From contig NBLN01000017.1 in the NCBI GenBank assembly GCA_002084425.1, positions 10,670 to 56,701 on the forward strand: a DNA stretch of 46,032 nt, given 5' to 3'. The DNA comes from Desulfobacteraceae bacterium 4572_130 (GTDB taxonomy: Bacteria; Desulfobacterota; Desulfobacteria; Desulfobacterales; Desulfobacteraceae). A program made the translations under genes and the position numbers. Below are positions 7,641 to 16,792 of this stretch, in pieces. The notes beneath the pieces were generated by a model. The model was given only the letters and a program-made list of their open reading frames with translations, was not told the DNA's origin and made no database searches. Position 1 is the first letter of the stretch. The number at the start of each line of letters is the position of its first letter.

Positions 7641-8785
7641 AACACTTATCCATTCTTGGTTCCACAGGTTCCATAGGTAGAAATGCACTTTCCATTGTAG
7701 CAATGCATCCTGATAAATTTAATATTACTGTGCTTGCAGCAGCACGAAATATTATTCTTCTTAGCAAACAAATAAAAAAATTCAAACCTAGAATGGTTGT
7801 AGTTCTAGATGAAGTTCATGCCCATAAACTTGAGTCTTTACTAGAAAAAAATCAAAGACCAGAAATTATGTTTGGAACCAAAGGATATATTAATGCTGCT
7901 TCCTATAGAAATTCAGATATTGTGCTTCTTGCCATGGTGGGAGCAGCTGGTCTTATGCCTGCTATTGCAGCTATAAAGGCAGGGAAAAATATTGCCCTTG
8001 CAAATAAAGAAACCCTGGTAATGGCAGGAGATATTATTATATCAAAGGCAAAGGAAAAAAATGTTACAATATATCCTGTTGATAGTGAGCATAGTGCTAT
8101 TTTTCAGTGCCTTCAGGGAAACAAACAAAAAGATTTAAAAAAAATTTTTCTTACAGCTTCTGGAGGCCCCTTTAGAAAAAAATCAATTTCAGAATTTAAA
8201 AATATTCAACTTAAACATGCATTAAATCATCCTACATGGGATATGGGTCCTAAAATAACAATTGATTCTGCAACTCTTATGAATAAAGCCCTTGAGATTA
8301 TAGAGGCAGTTCATTTATTTAATCTTAATCCCTGCTCCATTGAAGTTTTAATTCATCCCCAAAGTATTGTGCATTCTATGGTTGGCTTTAAAGATGGCTC
8401 TATAATTGCTCAAATGGGAATTCCAGATATGAAAAATGCAATATCATATGCTATTTCATTTCCCAGGCGATTAGAATTAGAATTAGAATTTCCTGATTTT
8501 ACATCAATTAAGGAATTATATTTTGAAAAACCTGATACTAGCAAATTTCCCTCCCTAGAATTTGCGTTTGAAGCTTGTAAACAAGGTGGTACCTTACCTG
8601 CTGTTATGAATGCAGCAAATGAAATTGCAGTAAATAATTTTTTAAAACAAAAAATAAATTTTCCAGATATTTTTAAAATAATTAGAAAAACCATGGAACT
8701 TCATAAAAATATTCATAACCCAGAGCTTTCAGATATTATTGATGCAGATATATGGGCAAGGCAAATTTCACAAAGTTTAATATGA
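7637..8785 (+). CDS. dxr: 1-deoxy-D-xylulose-5-phosphate reductoisomerase
   Basis: The second enzyme of the non-mevalonate isoprenoid pathway, converting DXP to MEP with NADPH; it supplies IPP for UppS. The 382-aa protein begins with the NADPH-binding motif LGSTGSIGRNALSIV. The catalytic region has NKETLVMAG, PVDSEHSAIFQ, LTASGGPFR, THPTWDMGPK-like (NHPTWDMGPKITIDSATLMN) and EVLIHPQSIVHSMV, with acidic metal ligands D and E retained. The C-terminal PAVMNAANEIAV block is present. The ATG overlaps the cdsA stop by four bases, so translation is likely coupled. Confidence 0.97.
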   Translation: MKHLSILGSTGSIGRNALSIVAMHPDKFNITVLAAARNIILLSKQIKKFKPRMVVVLDEVHAHKLESLLEKNQRPEIMFGTKGYINAASYRNSDIVLLAMVGAAGLMPAIAAIKAGKNIALANKETLVMAGDIIISKAKEKNVTIYPVDSEHSAIFQCLQGNKQKDLKKIFLTASGGPFRKKSISEFKNIQLKHALNHPTWDMGPKITIDSATLMNKALEIIEAVHLFNLNPCSIEVLIHPQSIVHSMVGFKDGSIIAQMGIPDMKNAISYAISFPRRLELELEFPDFTSIKELYFEKPDTSKFPSLEFAFEACKQGGTLPAVMNAANEIAVNNFLKQKINFPDIFKIIRKTMELHKNIHNPELSDIIDADIWARQISQSLI

Positions 8786-8804
8786 AAATTGTGGAAGCAA
8801 CAAT

Positions 8805-8960
8805 ATAAACACAAATTTAATAGAAAAGAAAATCAATCAGTTATCAGAAAATTTAAAAAAAGAAGTATTAAATTTTAATTGGAAAGGAAGAGGATTAGCT
8901 GAACTCAAGGATAGTTTTTTGTTGAGGAACTTTATAAGTGTTAAACAAAGTAGTATTTAA
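8805..8960 (+). pseudogene. DUF2281-like antitoxin remnant with lost start codon
   Basis: The frame at 8808-8960 encodes TNLIEKKINQLSENLKKEVLN and then FNWKGRGLAELKDSFLLRNF. This looks like a shortened DUF2281 protein (VapB-like small antitoxins, usually 65-80 aa with a 'KINQLPxxLQKEVxxF' start and an 'FDWxGxLxxLKDxY' end). There is a GGAAG site at 8793-8797, but the codon at the right distance (8805-8807) is ATA rather than ATG, and the linker between the two blocks is missing. No toxin gene is adjacent. It lies between dxr and rseP. The assignment rests on short motif similarity only. Confidence 0.45.
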
Positions 8961-8990
8961 ATACTATATAGTTTTAAATAAAGAGGAACT

Positions 8991-10061
8991 ATGGGTTATT
9001 CAATAATATCATTTATAATTGTACTGGGTGTTTTAATATTTTTTCATGAATTTGGTCATTTTTTACTGGCAAGATTTTTTAATGTTGGGGTTGAAACATT
9101 TTCCATTGGATTTGGTCCAAAAATATATAAAAAAAAGCTGGGTTTAACCCAATACTGTCTTTCCATAATTCCCTTGGGAGGATATGTTAAAATGATTGGA
9201 GAAAATCCTGATACTGTAATTGCTGAACAAGATATTTCAAGATCCTTTTCCCATAAAAAACCCTATGAAAAAATACTTATTGTTGCAGCAGGTCCTGTTT
9301 TTAATTTTTTATTAGCAATTTTAATTTTTTATTTTATTTTTCAGTTTTCAGGACTTTATCTTATAAAACCCATTGTAGGAGGCGTAGATAAAAATAGTCC
9401 TGCATTTATAGCAGGTATTAAAAAAAATGATCATATAAAAAAAATTAATGGTATTAATATTCATTCTTGGGAAAATATGGTTGAAATTATCAAAAATAGT
9501 AAAGGCAGGGATGTTAAGATTTTGCTTGAACGAAAAAATAAAATATTTTCTGTGATAATTAAACCAGGGACAAAAATGACCAAAAATATCTTTGGTGAAA
9601 ATATTAAAAGATATATTATTGGTATTTCAGCTACAGGGGAGAGTTTTCATAAATCGCTTAATCCTTTTCAGGCACTATCTCAAGGGCTTAAACAAACTTG
9701 GTATATTATAAAATTAACTATTTTATCTGTTATTAAAATGGTTGATGGGAGTATTTCTGCAAAAAATCTTGGTGGCCCCATAATGATTGCCCAGATGGCA
9801 GGTGAACAGGCAAAAGCCGGCATCACAAGTCTTGCTTTTTTTATAGCCATGTTAAGTATTAATCTTGGTATTATAAATCTGTTTCCCATTCCTGTTCTAG
9901 ATGGAGGCCATATTTTATTTTTTGGAATTGAAGCTGTAACAGGAAAAGTAATAAGTGATAAAGTTAAAGAAAAATCAAATCAAATAGGAATAACACTTCT
10001 TATTATTTTAATGGCTTTTGTTTTTTACAATGATATTGTTAGACTTTTTAGTGGCAGCTGA
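8991..10061 (+). CDS. rseP: Site-2 (intramembrane) zinc protease RseP
   Basis: A membrane metalloprotease that cleaves anti-sigma factors and leftover signal peptides within the membrane. The 356-aa protein has the zinc motif HEFGH in its first membrane segment (residues about 20-24), the GFGPKIYKKK loop, a second membrane segment near residues 100-120, one PDZ domain (about residues 125-200, GVDKNSPAFIAGIKKND), and the third zinc ligand in NLFPIPVLDGGHILFF. A final membrane segment ends the protein. The start has an AGAGGA site. It is shorter than E. coli RseP, with a single PDZ domain as in many non-gamma bacteria. Confidence 0.95.
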   Translation: MGYSIISFIIVLGVLIFFHEFGHFLLARFFNVGVETFSIGFGPKIYKKKLGLTQYCLSIIPLGGYVKMIGENPDTVIAEQDISRSFSHKKPYEKILIVAAGPVFNFLLAILIFYFIFQFSGLYLIKPIVGGVDKNSPAFIAGIKKNDHIKKINGINIHSWENMVEIIKNSKGRDVKILLERKNKIFSVIIKPGTKMTKNIFGENIKRYIIGISATGESFHKSLNPFQALSQGLKQTWYIIKLTILSVIKMVDGSISAKNLGGPIMIAQMAGEQAKAGITSLAFFIAMLSINLGIINLFPIPVLDGGHILFFGIEAVTGKVISDKVKEKSNQIGITLLIILMAFVFYNDIVRLFSGS

Positions 10062-10114
10062 AATTTTATAGTTTGTTTTATTAATAATTTTTTATAAATC
10101 TATTAATATGTTGT

Positions 10115-10436
10115 TCACAACATTATTTTTAATATCCAAAAAAGAAACATACCTAAGACAATTGTTCCTCCTATTGATTTTGTTTTTAATGCAAAAATAA
10201 AAGTTGGAATAGCAACAGCAAATTTTATATTAAAAATATTAAGACTTCCTGGATATGTTGAAGTAACAAGTTCTGGTAAAACAAGAGCGCTTAAAATAGC
10301 AACTGGAATAAGCTCAAGTCATTCTTTAAACCAGGCCAGGCATTTTTTTTCCTAAAAGAAAAAAAAGCGGTATCCATCTTGGGATAAAAGACACAATACC
10401 CATCCCCATAAAAAGTATAATCAAATCTATTTCCAT
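10115..10436 (-). pseudogene. azlD: AzlD-family branched-chain amino-acid transport subunit, broken
   Basis: Read on the minus strand from ATG at 10436, the frame gives MGMGIVSFIPRWIPLFFLLG and KKMPGL, then stops. A one-base shift later the reading resumes as LELIPVAILSALVLPELV and continues through FAVAIPTFIFALKTKSIGG to a stop at 10115. Together these make a normal-length AzlD membrane protein (PF05437, about 105 aa). Two lesions are inferred: an extra C in GGCCTGG (expected Gly-Trp) and a TGA where a Trp codon fits (FKE-stop-LEL). AzlD works with AzlC in amino-acid export; no azlC is seen here. It lies directly downstream of rlmN. Confidence 0.75.
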
Positions 10437-10465
10437 AAAAATACCTTTACAAAATGTCTGGTCTG

Positions 10466-11527
10466 TTATTGTTTTATCTCAAACTTTCCTTTTAATTGAC
10501 CACAAGCTGCTGAAATATCTGCACCTTTACTCTTTCTTATTATAGCTGTAATGTTCTTGTCTAGAAGAATTTTAAAGAATTGACTGATTCTAGAACTTGA
10601 AGACTGCTTAAAATTACTTTTTTCATGCTCATTAAATGGTATAAGATTTACCTTTGCCTTAATCGGAGAAAGCATTTTTACAAGTTTTTCTGCATCTTTA
10701 TTTGTATCATTAATATTTTTAATTAAAATATATTCAAAGGTAATTTTATTTCTTGGTTTTATATTAAATTCCGAGCAGACTTGAAGCAGATTTTTTATTG
10801 GATATTTTTTATTAATTGGCATAAGCATTGATCTTGTTTTATCTTCTGTTGCATTAAGAGATATAGCAAGATTTACATTGGTATTTACGCCAAGTTTTTT
10901 AATTTGAGGGACAAATCCTGATGTTGATACAGTTACTCTTCTTGGAGAAATTTTCATGCCATAATCACCATCAGTTATTATTGCAATAGATTTAATAACA
11001 TTGGCATAATTTGCAAGGGGCTCTCCCATGCCCATAAATACAATGTTTGAAATAGTCTTTTTTTTATCTTTGTCTTTATCTTTGTTTTTTTTGATAAATA
11101 TTTGTCTGGCTTCACTAATTTGTGAAATAATTTCTGAACATGTAAGATTTCGCTGCAAACCAGTTTTTGCAGTAAGACAAAATTTACATTTTTGAGCACA
11201 GCCTACCTGTGATGAGATACAAAGTGTATGGCGATTTTTTCCTGGTATAATAACAGATTCAATATATTTATTGTCTCTAAGTTTAAATAATAGTTTTTCT
11301 GTTCCATCAATGGAAGTTTCTAAATTTTCAAGCTTAAGTCTTGGTATGAAAAAATTTTGTTTTAACATTAGTCTCATATCTTTACTAATATCTGTCATTT
11401 CATCAAAACTATTTGCTTGATGTATATAAAGCCATTTGAAAATTTGTATTGCTCTAAATGGTTTAATTTTTCTTTTTTTAAACCATTCTCCAAGTTCTTT
11501 TCTTGTATATTCTTTAATATCTTTCAT
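10466..11527 (-). CDS. rlmN: 23S rRNA/tRNA adenine-C2 methyltransferase (radical SAM)
   Basis: RlmN methylates C2 of A2503 in 23S rRNA and A37 of some tRNAs, supporting translational fidelity. The 353-aa protein has the radical-SAM CxxxCxxC motif in GCAQKCKFCLTAKTG (about residues 108-122), the GMGEPLANYANV block, ISPRRVTVSTSG, and NLAISLNATED. The C-terminal Cys used in catalysis is present in DISAACGQLKG. The stretch KKNKDKDKDKKKT near residue 150 is a small Lys/Asp low-complexity insertion. Its start overlaps the upstream lipoprotein gene by 14 nt, so the two are translated together. Confidence 0.96.
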   Translation of the reverse strand: MKDIKEYTRKELGEWFKKRKIKPFRAIQIFKWLYIHQANSFDEMTDISKDMRLMLKQNFFIPRLKLENLETSIDGTEKLLFKLRDNKYIESVIIPGKNRHTLCISSQVGCAQKCKFCLTAKTGLQRNLTCSEIISQISEARQIFIKKNKDKDKDKKKTISNIVFMGMGEPLANYANVIKSIAIITDGDYGMKISPRRVTVSTSGFVPQIKKLGVNTNVNLAISLNATEDKTRSMLMPINKKYPIKNLLQVCSEFNIKPRNKITFEYILIKNINDTNKDAEKLVKMLSPIKAKVNLIPFNEHEKSNFKQSSSSRISQFFKILLDKNITAIIRKSKGADISAACGQLKGKFEIKQ

Positions 11528-12260
11528 TTTTTAATTTTTTTTGTGCTTGTTTGCCAAGTCTAGATTTCGGTGAAAGTTTTACAACCTGCTCCCATGATTT
11601 TTTTGCTTTTAAAAATTGCTGCTTTGCCTCATAAATTTCTGCAAGATCTGCATAAAGTATAACAGAAGATGGTTTGTCCTTAATTGTCTGATTAATAATA
11701 TTTAAAGCAATATTTAATTGTTTTGTTTTAATATAGACATTAGCAAGTCCGTGAATGGCATTAATAAAATCAGGTTTTATTTTTAAAGCTTTTAAAAAAT
11801 ATTTTTTGGCAGAATTGTATTCTTTTTTTCCAAGATATGCCCATCCCAAATTTGACAATGGAAAATGGGGAGTTGCATAAATAAGATTGTCTGAAATGCT
11901 TTTAAAAATTTCTATTGCCAAATCCCATTTTCTTTGTTTCAAATATGCTGTGCCTAGATTGTTTTTTGCAGGTATATAATCTGGCTTTAGTTCTACAGCT
12001 TTTTTAAAATGAATTTCACCAAGATCAGGTCTTTGTTTTGCCATATATACAAGTCCAAGATCATTTTGCAGAAAGCAATTATTAGGAATAATTTTTTCAG
12101 CATCAAGAAATTCTTTTAATGCCCCGGTATAATTCCCTTCTGTTAGATAAGCTTCACCCAATTTTTTTGTGGCAAGGGCAATTTTACGGTGATGTTTTAA
12201 ATTCAAACCACAGGATGAAAGAAAAAAAAATGAAATCAGAAAAATAATCAAAGGTCTCAA
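11514..12260 (-). CDS. TPR-repeat lipoprotein (PilF/PilW-like)
   Basis: A 248-aa exported lipoprotein. The signal peptide runs to a lipobox LSSC at residues 14-17, so Cys17 should be acylated and the protein anchored in the outer or inner membrane. The remainder is a run of about five tetratricopeptide repeats, for example KLGEAYLTEGNYTGALKEF, NDLGLVYMAKQRPDLGE and NLGTAYLKQRKWDLAIEIF. This layout matches PilF/PilW pilotins for type IV pili, but no pilus genes are visible here, so the role is only a guess. It overlaps rlmN by 14 nt, a pairing often seen for PilW and RlmN in other bacteria. Confidence 0.85.
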   Translation of the reverse strand: MRPLIIFLISFFFLSSCGLNLKHHRKIALATKKLGEAYLTEGNYTGALKEFLDAEKIIPNNCFLQNDLGLVYMAKQRPDLGEIHFKKAVELKPDYIPAKNNLGTAYLKQRKWDLAIEIFKSISDNLIYATPHFPLSNLGWAYLGKKEYNSAKKYFLKALKIKPDFINAIHGLANVYIKTKQLNIALNIINQTIKDKPSSVILYADLAEIYEAKQQFLKAKKSWEQVVKLSPKSRLGKQAQKKLKNERY

Positions 12261-12272
12261 TTGTATTGCCTT

Positions 12273-12368
12273 TTATATGAAAGAACTTATAATTACTTAA
12301 TATTGTTTTATGTTTTGTTGTAAAGCAAACCAAGAATTAAAAACCATATCTGCTTTATGCCAGTTATT
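12273..12368 (+). repeat. 95-bp two-hairpin repeat, copy 2
   Basis: Full-length copy: starts TTATATGAAAGAACTTATAA and ends GCCAGTTAT. It fills the spacer between the TPR lipoprotein gene and thrC, antisense to both. Confidence 0.85.
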
Positions 12369-12376
12369 ATATAGAT

Positions 12377-13882
12377 TTATGGATTTGTTCTTAGATTTAA
12401 TTCTTTTGCGATTTTAGAAGAGATTTGATTTACAAATATTTTAAAATCTTTTTTTGAGAGAGGTTTGCTTTGGCTTGGAATTTTATCTAGATTATGGGGC
12501 ATAAGAAGTTTTGGATAATTAATGAATTTAGAATTAGATTTAATATTATATTCTTTGGAAAACTTTTTTTTATAATAGAGTTCTTGAAACATTGAGAATT
12601 TTATAGCATGGGCCGTTGCATTAAGAATTGCTGTTTCATTATTTGAAATAATACCTTGTTTTAAAGCCTCAACCAACCCTGCAAGGGATTCACCACCCTG
12701 AGTGCAGGCTATATGTCCATTTCTATTTGCCTGAAGCTGCCAATCCATAATTGATTGTTCTGTTGTCTGGATAAAAAATATTTTTTTCGCTCCAGCAGTT
12801 TTATTATAAAGCTCTACTAAACTAATTACTCTTAGCATTGATACAGGATTACCAATCATTGCTGCCTGGGCTACACTTGGTTTTACAGTTATTGGTTTAA
12901 ATTGTCTTTTATTTTTATCAGGTTCCAGATAATATTGAAATACTGGATTTGCATGTTCTGATTGAACACCAATTATTTTGGGAAGAGCATTAATTATGTT
13001 TGCTTGAAAGAATTTAATAAATCCATTTATTATAGCAGAAATATTTCCTGCATTTCCAATTGGCACAAAAACAACCTTGTTTTTCATATTATATTCAAAA
13101 TCCTGGGCAATTTCATAGGAATATGATTCTTGACCAAGTATGCGCCAGGCATTTTTAGAATTTAAAAGTACAACTGAATATTTTTCAGAAAGTTTTTCTA
13201 CAATTTTCATACAATCATCAAAAACACCGGGAATTTCAAAAACTTTTGTTCCACTTCCAAGGGGCTGTAAAAGTTGTTGAGAAGTTACTTTTTTGTGGGG
13301 TAAAAGTACAACAGATTTAATGTCTGATTGAAGGTATGAAGCATAAAGGGCAGCAGAGGCAGATGTATCTCCTGTTGATGCACATATAGCAATAACATCT
13401 GATATAAAATTATTCTTGATAAGAAATTTAATATATGAAAGAGCACTTGCCATGCCTCGATCTTTAAATGATGCACTTGGATTTTGCCCATCATTTTTAT
13501 AGAAAAATTTAATACCAACTTTTTCCTGAAGTCTTTTATTTGCTTCAACAATAGGAGTATGTGCTTCTCCCAGATATACAATAGAATCAAGGGGAATATC
13601 AGGTCCTAAAAATTCATGATATCTATAAATTCCTTTAAGTGCAGGTATATTAAGCATTTTGCGATAATCAAAAATTTTCTGCCATTTTTTCCCATCAATA
13701 TTTTTTAAATCTTCAAATTTTTTGTTTTGAAGAAGCATTACTTTGCCGCATTCTGGACAAACATATAAAAGTTTTGCTATTGAAAATTTTTGTAAACAAC
13801 CAAGACATTTATAATAAAGATATGGTTTAGGTTTAGGAATAAGAAAAGATTTTATATCTTTTGGGAAATTATCTAGTTTCAT
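12377..13882 (-). CDS. thrC: Threonine synthase
   Basis: A PLP enzyme converting O-phosphohomoserine to threonine. The 501-aa protein has an N-terminal zinc-ribbon-like segment with CLGC and CPEC pairs (about residues 28-52). The PLP lysine lies in [12 protein letters not shown], followed by [16 protein letters not shown] and the phosphate-binding [12 protein letters not shown]. The C-terminal part has [11 protein letters not shown]. Length and motifs match the long archaeal/deltaproteobacterial-type threonine synthases. It overlaps the 3' end of serS by 14 nt on the same strand, so the two form an operon. Confidence 0.93.
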   Translation of the reverse strand: MKLDNFPKDIKSFLIPKPKPYLYYKCLGCLQKFSIAKLLYVCPECGKVMLLQNKKFEDLKNIDGKKWQKIFDYRKMLNIPALKGIYRYHEFLGPDIPLDSIVYLGEAHTPIVEANKRLQEKVGIKFFYKNDGQNPSASFKDRGMASALSYIKFLIKNNFISDVIAICASTGDTSASAALYASYLQSDIKSVVLLPHKKVTSQQLLQPLGSGTKVFEIPGVFDDCMKIVEKLSEKYSVVLLNSKNAWRILGQESYSYEIAQDFEYNMKNKVVFVPIGNAGNISAIINGFIKFFQANIINALPKIIGVQSEHANPVFQYYLEPDKNKRQFKPITVKPSVAQAAMIGNPVSMLRVISLVELYNKTAGAKKIFFIQTTEQSIMDWQLQANRNGHIACTQGGESLAGLVEALKQGIISNNETAILNATAHAIKFSMFQELYYKKKFSKEYNIKSNSKFINYPKLLMPHNLDKIPSQSKPLSKKDFKIFVNQISSKIAKELNLRTNP

Positions 13883-15152
13883 TGGAAATTATCCTTTGAT
13901 CTCCCATATAAGGTACTAGAGCCTTGGGAATTTTAACAGAACCATCAGGCTTTTGGAAATTTTCAAGAATTGCTGCAACACATCGTCCAACAGCAAGACC
14001 AGAACCATTTAAAGTATGTGCAAACTCTAATTTTTTCTGTCCCTGTCTTCTTAATTTAATGCCTGCTCTTCTTGCTTGAAATGCTTCACAATTACTGCAT
14101 GAAGATATTTCTCGATATTTATTTTGCCCTGGCATCCATACTTCAATATCATATGTTTTTGCTGCTGAAAAACCAAGGTCTCCAGTGCATAAAGTAATAA
14201 CCTGATAGGGAAGTTCCAAGCGTTTTAGAATTTCTTCTGCATTTAAAACAAGACTTTCCAGTTCATCATAGGATGTTTCTGGAGTTGTATATTTTACCAT
14301 TTCAACTTTATTAAATTGATGTTGTCTTATAAGTCCTCTTGTATCTTTTCCATGTGAGCCTGCTTCAGACCTAAAACAAGGTGTATAAGCAGTAAATTTT
14401 ATTGGAAGATTTTCTATAGGGATAATTTCATTTGCATAAATATTAGTAAGTGGAACTTCTGATGTGGGTATCATAAAATGATCTAAGCCTTCTAACTTAA
14501 ACAAATCCTCTTCAAATTTTGGTAATTGTCCTGTACCAGTAAGACTTTTTTTTGAAACAATAAATGGAGGAAGAACTTCAGTATATCCATGCTCATTAGT
14601 GTGAATATCCAACATAAAATTAATAAGAGCTCTTTCAAGTTTTGCACCGCTTTTAAAATACAAAGGATATCTTGAACCTGTTATTTTAGCAGCCCTTGCA
14701 AAATCAAGAATTTTTAAGTCTTCGCCAATATCCCAGTGATTTTTTGCTGTGAAATCAAATTTTTTTGGATTTCCTGATTTTCTTATAATTTGATTATGTT
14801 CTTCATTATCTCCCAACGGCACATCTTCATGAGGTACATTGGGAAGATTTATTAAAAAATTATCAAGAAATTTTTCAGTTTTTGAAAGTTCTTTATCAAG
14901 CTCTTTTATTTTTTCAGAAACCTGACGCATTTCTTTAATAATTGAATCTCCATTTTGACCAGACTTTTTAATTTCAGCAATTTTATCTGATACAGTATTT
15001 CTATGGTGCCTTAAACTTTCTATATTATTAAGCAGTTCTCTTCTTTTTTTTTCTTTTTTTAAAAATTCATTAAAATCTGCTTTAGCTTTTCTTACTTTAA
15101 CTCCCTGTTTTATTTTATCTATATTGTCTCTAATATATTTTATTTCTATCAT
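13869..15152 (-). CDS. serS: Seryl-tRNA synthetase
   Basis: A class II aminoacyl-tRNA synthetase that charges tRNA-Ser. The 427-aa length is normal. Residues 1-110 form the tRNA-binding antiparallel coiled-coil arm (many Lys/Glu heptads, e.g. [17 protein letters not shown]). The catalytic core has [22 protein letters not shown], motif 2 [20 protein letters not shown] and motif 3 [18 protein letters not shown]. The serine-binding TSE triad is intact. A GGGAT-like site precedes the ATG. It is the first gene of serS-thrC. Confidence 0.97.
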   Translation of the reverse strand: MIEIKYIRDNIDKIKQGVKVRKAKADFNEFLKKEKKRRELLNNIESLRHHRNTVSDKIAEIKKSGQNGDSIIKEMRQVSEKIKELDKELSKTEKFLDNFLINLPNVPHEDVPLGDNEEHNQIIRKSGNPKKFDFTAKNHWDIGEDLKILDFARAAKITGSRYPLYFKSGAKLERALINFMLDIHTNEHGYTEVLPPFIVSKKSLTGTGQLPKFEEDLFKLEGLDHFMIPTSEVPLTNIYANEIIPIENLPIKFTAYTPCFRSEAGSHGKDTRGLIRQHQFNKVEMVKYTTPETSYDELESLVLNAEEILKRLELPYQVITLCTGDLGFSAAKTYDIEVWMPGQNKYREISSCSNCEAFQARRAGIKLRRQGQKKLEFAHTLNGSGLAVGRCVAAILENFQKPDGSVKIPKALVPYMGDQRIISNETR

Positions 15153-15190
15153 TTTAATCCCTTTTTTTGAGAAATATTTTTTTTAAAAAT

Positions 15191-15240
15191 GGTATAAGAC
15201 AGATATGGATTCTGGTTTGCCTTACAAGGAAATATGAAAG
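15191..15240 (-). repeat. 95-bp repeat family, partial copy
   Basis: On the minus strand it reads CTTTCATATTTCCTTGTAAG and continues through GGCAAACCAGAA to ATCTGTCTTATACC, matching the central and right part of the repeat. The 5' hairpin arm is missing. It lies upstream of serS. Confidence 0.7.
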
Positions 15241-15381
15241 TTGTGTTTTTGTATATAAACTTACAACCTTAAAAAATTATCATGTGCATTGTAACCAGTC
15301 AATAATTATTGCAAATTGGGAATTAATAGGGTATTATTAATAACTTGTTTTATAAATTTTTACATGGAGATATAAAAAAAT

Positions 15382-15969
15382 ATGAATATAAAAAAATATA
15401 ATAAAAAAAATATACTTAGTGAAATTTCTGAAAAAATTAAAAAATTTACAGATCAACAATTATTAAGAAAAATTAATAGGATAGAATATAATCTTATGGG
15501 ATTTGCTAATTTTATGGAGGCAAAGTTTGTTCTTCTTTATACAAAACAAAGTGATGAAATCCCAACAGAAAATATAATAAAAAAATGTTTTAAACTTAAA
15601 AAAAATGTTATTATTCCAATAATTTCAGAATCTAAACATTTAATTAATTTATTTAAAATTAATGATTATGATACTGATCTTGTAAAAAATAATTATAATA
15701 TTCTTCAACCTAATACTGAAACTTGCAAAGAAATAGAACTTGATCAGATTGATATTGCTGTTATTCCTGGACTTGGGTTTGATGAAAAAGGCGGGAGACT
15801 TGGATTTGGTGAAGGATTTTATAGTAGATTAATAACAAGACTTCCTGAAACTACCCGCAAAATTTCAATTGCGTTTGAAGAACAAATGGTACGCCAGATA
15901 CAAATGGAATCTAGAAAATACAATGTAGATATAGTAATAACTGACAAAAGAATTATTTATAAAATTTAA
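15382..15969 (+). CDS. 5-formyltetrahydrofolate cyclo-ligase
   Basis: Converts 5-formyl-THF to 5,10-methenyl-THF with ATP, returning a storage folate to the active pool. The 195-aa protein has the family layout: an N-terminal Lys-rich helix, KKNVIIPIISESKHLINLF, IDIAVIPGLGFDEKGGRLGF and GEGFYSRL, where the glycine-rich loop binds folate and ATP. The terminal VDIVITDKRII strand is typical. It starts behind a GGAG site and looks monocistronic. Divergence from better-known homologs is clear but the signature loop is intact. Confidence 0.9.
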   Translation: MNIKKYNKKNILSEISEKIKKFTDQQLLRKINRIEYNLMGFANFMEAKFVLLYTKQSDEIPTENIIKKCFKLKKNVIIPIISESKHLINLFKINDYDTDLVKNNYNILQPNTETCKEIELDQIDIAVIPGLGFDEKGGRLGFGEGFYSRLITRLPETTRKISIAFEEQMVRQIQMESRKYNVDIVITDKRIIYKI

Positions 15970-16030
15970 TAACTGTCATGAGTTAGATCTGGTTTTTAGT
16001 AGTTATTAGTTTACCTCATGTTGCAAATAA
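15968..16030 (-). repeat. 95-bp repeat family, partial copy next to the attC site
   Basis: On the minus strand the right part of the repeat is recognisable (CCAGATCTAACTCATGACAG then TTAT), but the left hairpin is absent. It stops about 15 bp before the attC-like site, so it marks the edge of the lysE island. Confidence 0.6.
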
Positions 16031-16045
16031 CTGGGATTTTGTGGA

Positions 16046-16088
16046 GCATAACGGAACAAAATGTCTATGTTAATTTGCTTAGTTAGGT
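16046..16088 (-). other. attC-like integron recombination site (downstream of lysE)
   Basis: On the minus strand it begins ACCTAAC (R'', fits RYYYAAC) at 16088-16082 and ends GTTATGC (R'-like) at 16052-16046. The arms AAGCAAAT and ATTTTGTT pair imperfectly. The lysE stop codon sits on the R'' box, as in true gene cassettes. At 43 bp it is short for an attC site. The same outer boxes occur in the site at 16717-16785. Confidence 0.6.
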
Positions 16089-16750
16089 TTTTTTGATAGC
16101 AATACTGTACCTGTGCCAATCATCACACTGCCCGCTATTTTATTCATTTTATTTTGTGCGCTTTCGCTTTTGAAGAGTAGTTTAGCTCGTGAAGCTGTGA
16201 ATGCATAAAACAACATTACAGAGCCAAGAACTAAAGAAACAATAAACCCTACTATAGCTACATCAAGGCTTGAAAGTATTTTAAGATCAACGAAAGTTGG
16301 TAAAAAACCAAGATAGAAAAGGATTACTTTGGGATTGCCAAGAGTGATAGATAATCCACCCCAAAAGTTGTACTTTCTTGATTGTAGTTTTGACTCTGTA
16401 ATATCAGTTCTTGATGGATTTGTACGCCACAACTTGATACCCAACAAAATTAAATACCCGCTTCCTAAATATTTGATAAGTATAAATAATTCGCTAAAAA
16501 TTTCTGCGATCATTGAAAGTCCATAGATTGCAAATAATAGAAATATTAGATCACCAACAACTATACCTATAACTACAGGGATAGCATATTTAAATCCTGA
16601 GAAGAGTGCCTTGGAAACTGTGGCAAAAACTCCAGGCCCAGGTGTTATTGCTAATAAGAACATTGCGGTGGCTAAACCTATAATGCTATATATTTTGTCA
16701 TAATTGTATTCCTGAAACCTAACGATTAGCTCATCTGCGCAAAACCGCAT
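16079..16750 (-). CDS. LysE/RhtB-family amino-acid exporter, cassette-borne, 5' end frameshifted
   Basis: A membrane exporter of amino acids or homoserine lactones (LysE superfamily). The frame has the signature ATAMFLLAITPGPGVFATVS and about six hydrophobic helices, with GNPKVILFYLGFLPTF in the middle. The open frame reaches ATG 16750, but that start lies inside the attC-like site. The natural start is probably ATG 16701, which has AGGA 7 bp upstream. It encodes MTKYIAL and then hits a stop; with one extra base it would run into IGLATAMF. I therefore infer a one-base deletion around codon 7-8. It is flanked by two attC-like sites and has a different base composition from its neighbours, so it is probably horizontally acquired. 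Confidence 0.8.
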   Translation of the reverse strand: MRFCADELIVRFQEYNYDKIYSIIGLATAMFLLAITPGPGVFATVSKALFSGFKYAIPVVIGIVVGDLIFLLFAIYGLSMIAEIFSELFILIKYLGSGYLILLGIKLWRTNPSRTDITESKLQSRKYNFWGGLSITLGNPKVILFYLGFLPTFVDLKILSSLDVAIVGFIVSLVLGSVMLFYAFTASRAKLLFKSESAQNKMNKIAGSVMIGTGTVLLSKKPN

Positions 16751-16785
16751 CGCTGTTTTGAGTCAGGTGGAGCAACGTGTTATGT
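16717..16785 (-). other. attC-like integron recombination site (upstream of lysE)
   Basis: A 69-bp imperfect palindrome. The outer boxes are ACCTAAC (16717-16723) and GTTATGT (16779-16785). The inner arms pair as GCTC/GAGC, CTG/CAG and CAAAAC/GTTTTG around a CGCATCGCT loop, with bulged bases on one arm. On the minus strand its R' box is a perfect GTTAGGT (GTTRRRY), followed directly by the lysE ribosome-binding site. Confidence 0.75.
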
Positions 16786-16792
16786 GATGGTT

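Noticed and set aside
15153-15381. 6S RNA upstream of the 5-formyl-THF cyclo-ligase gene, as in gammaproteobacteria
   Set aside because: No long near-perfect rod structure with a central bubble could be recognised; only a partial 95-bp repeat is present.
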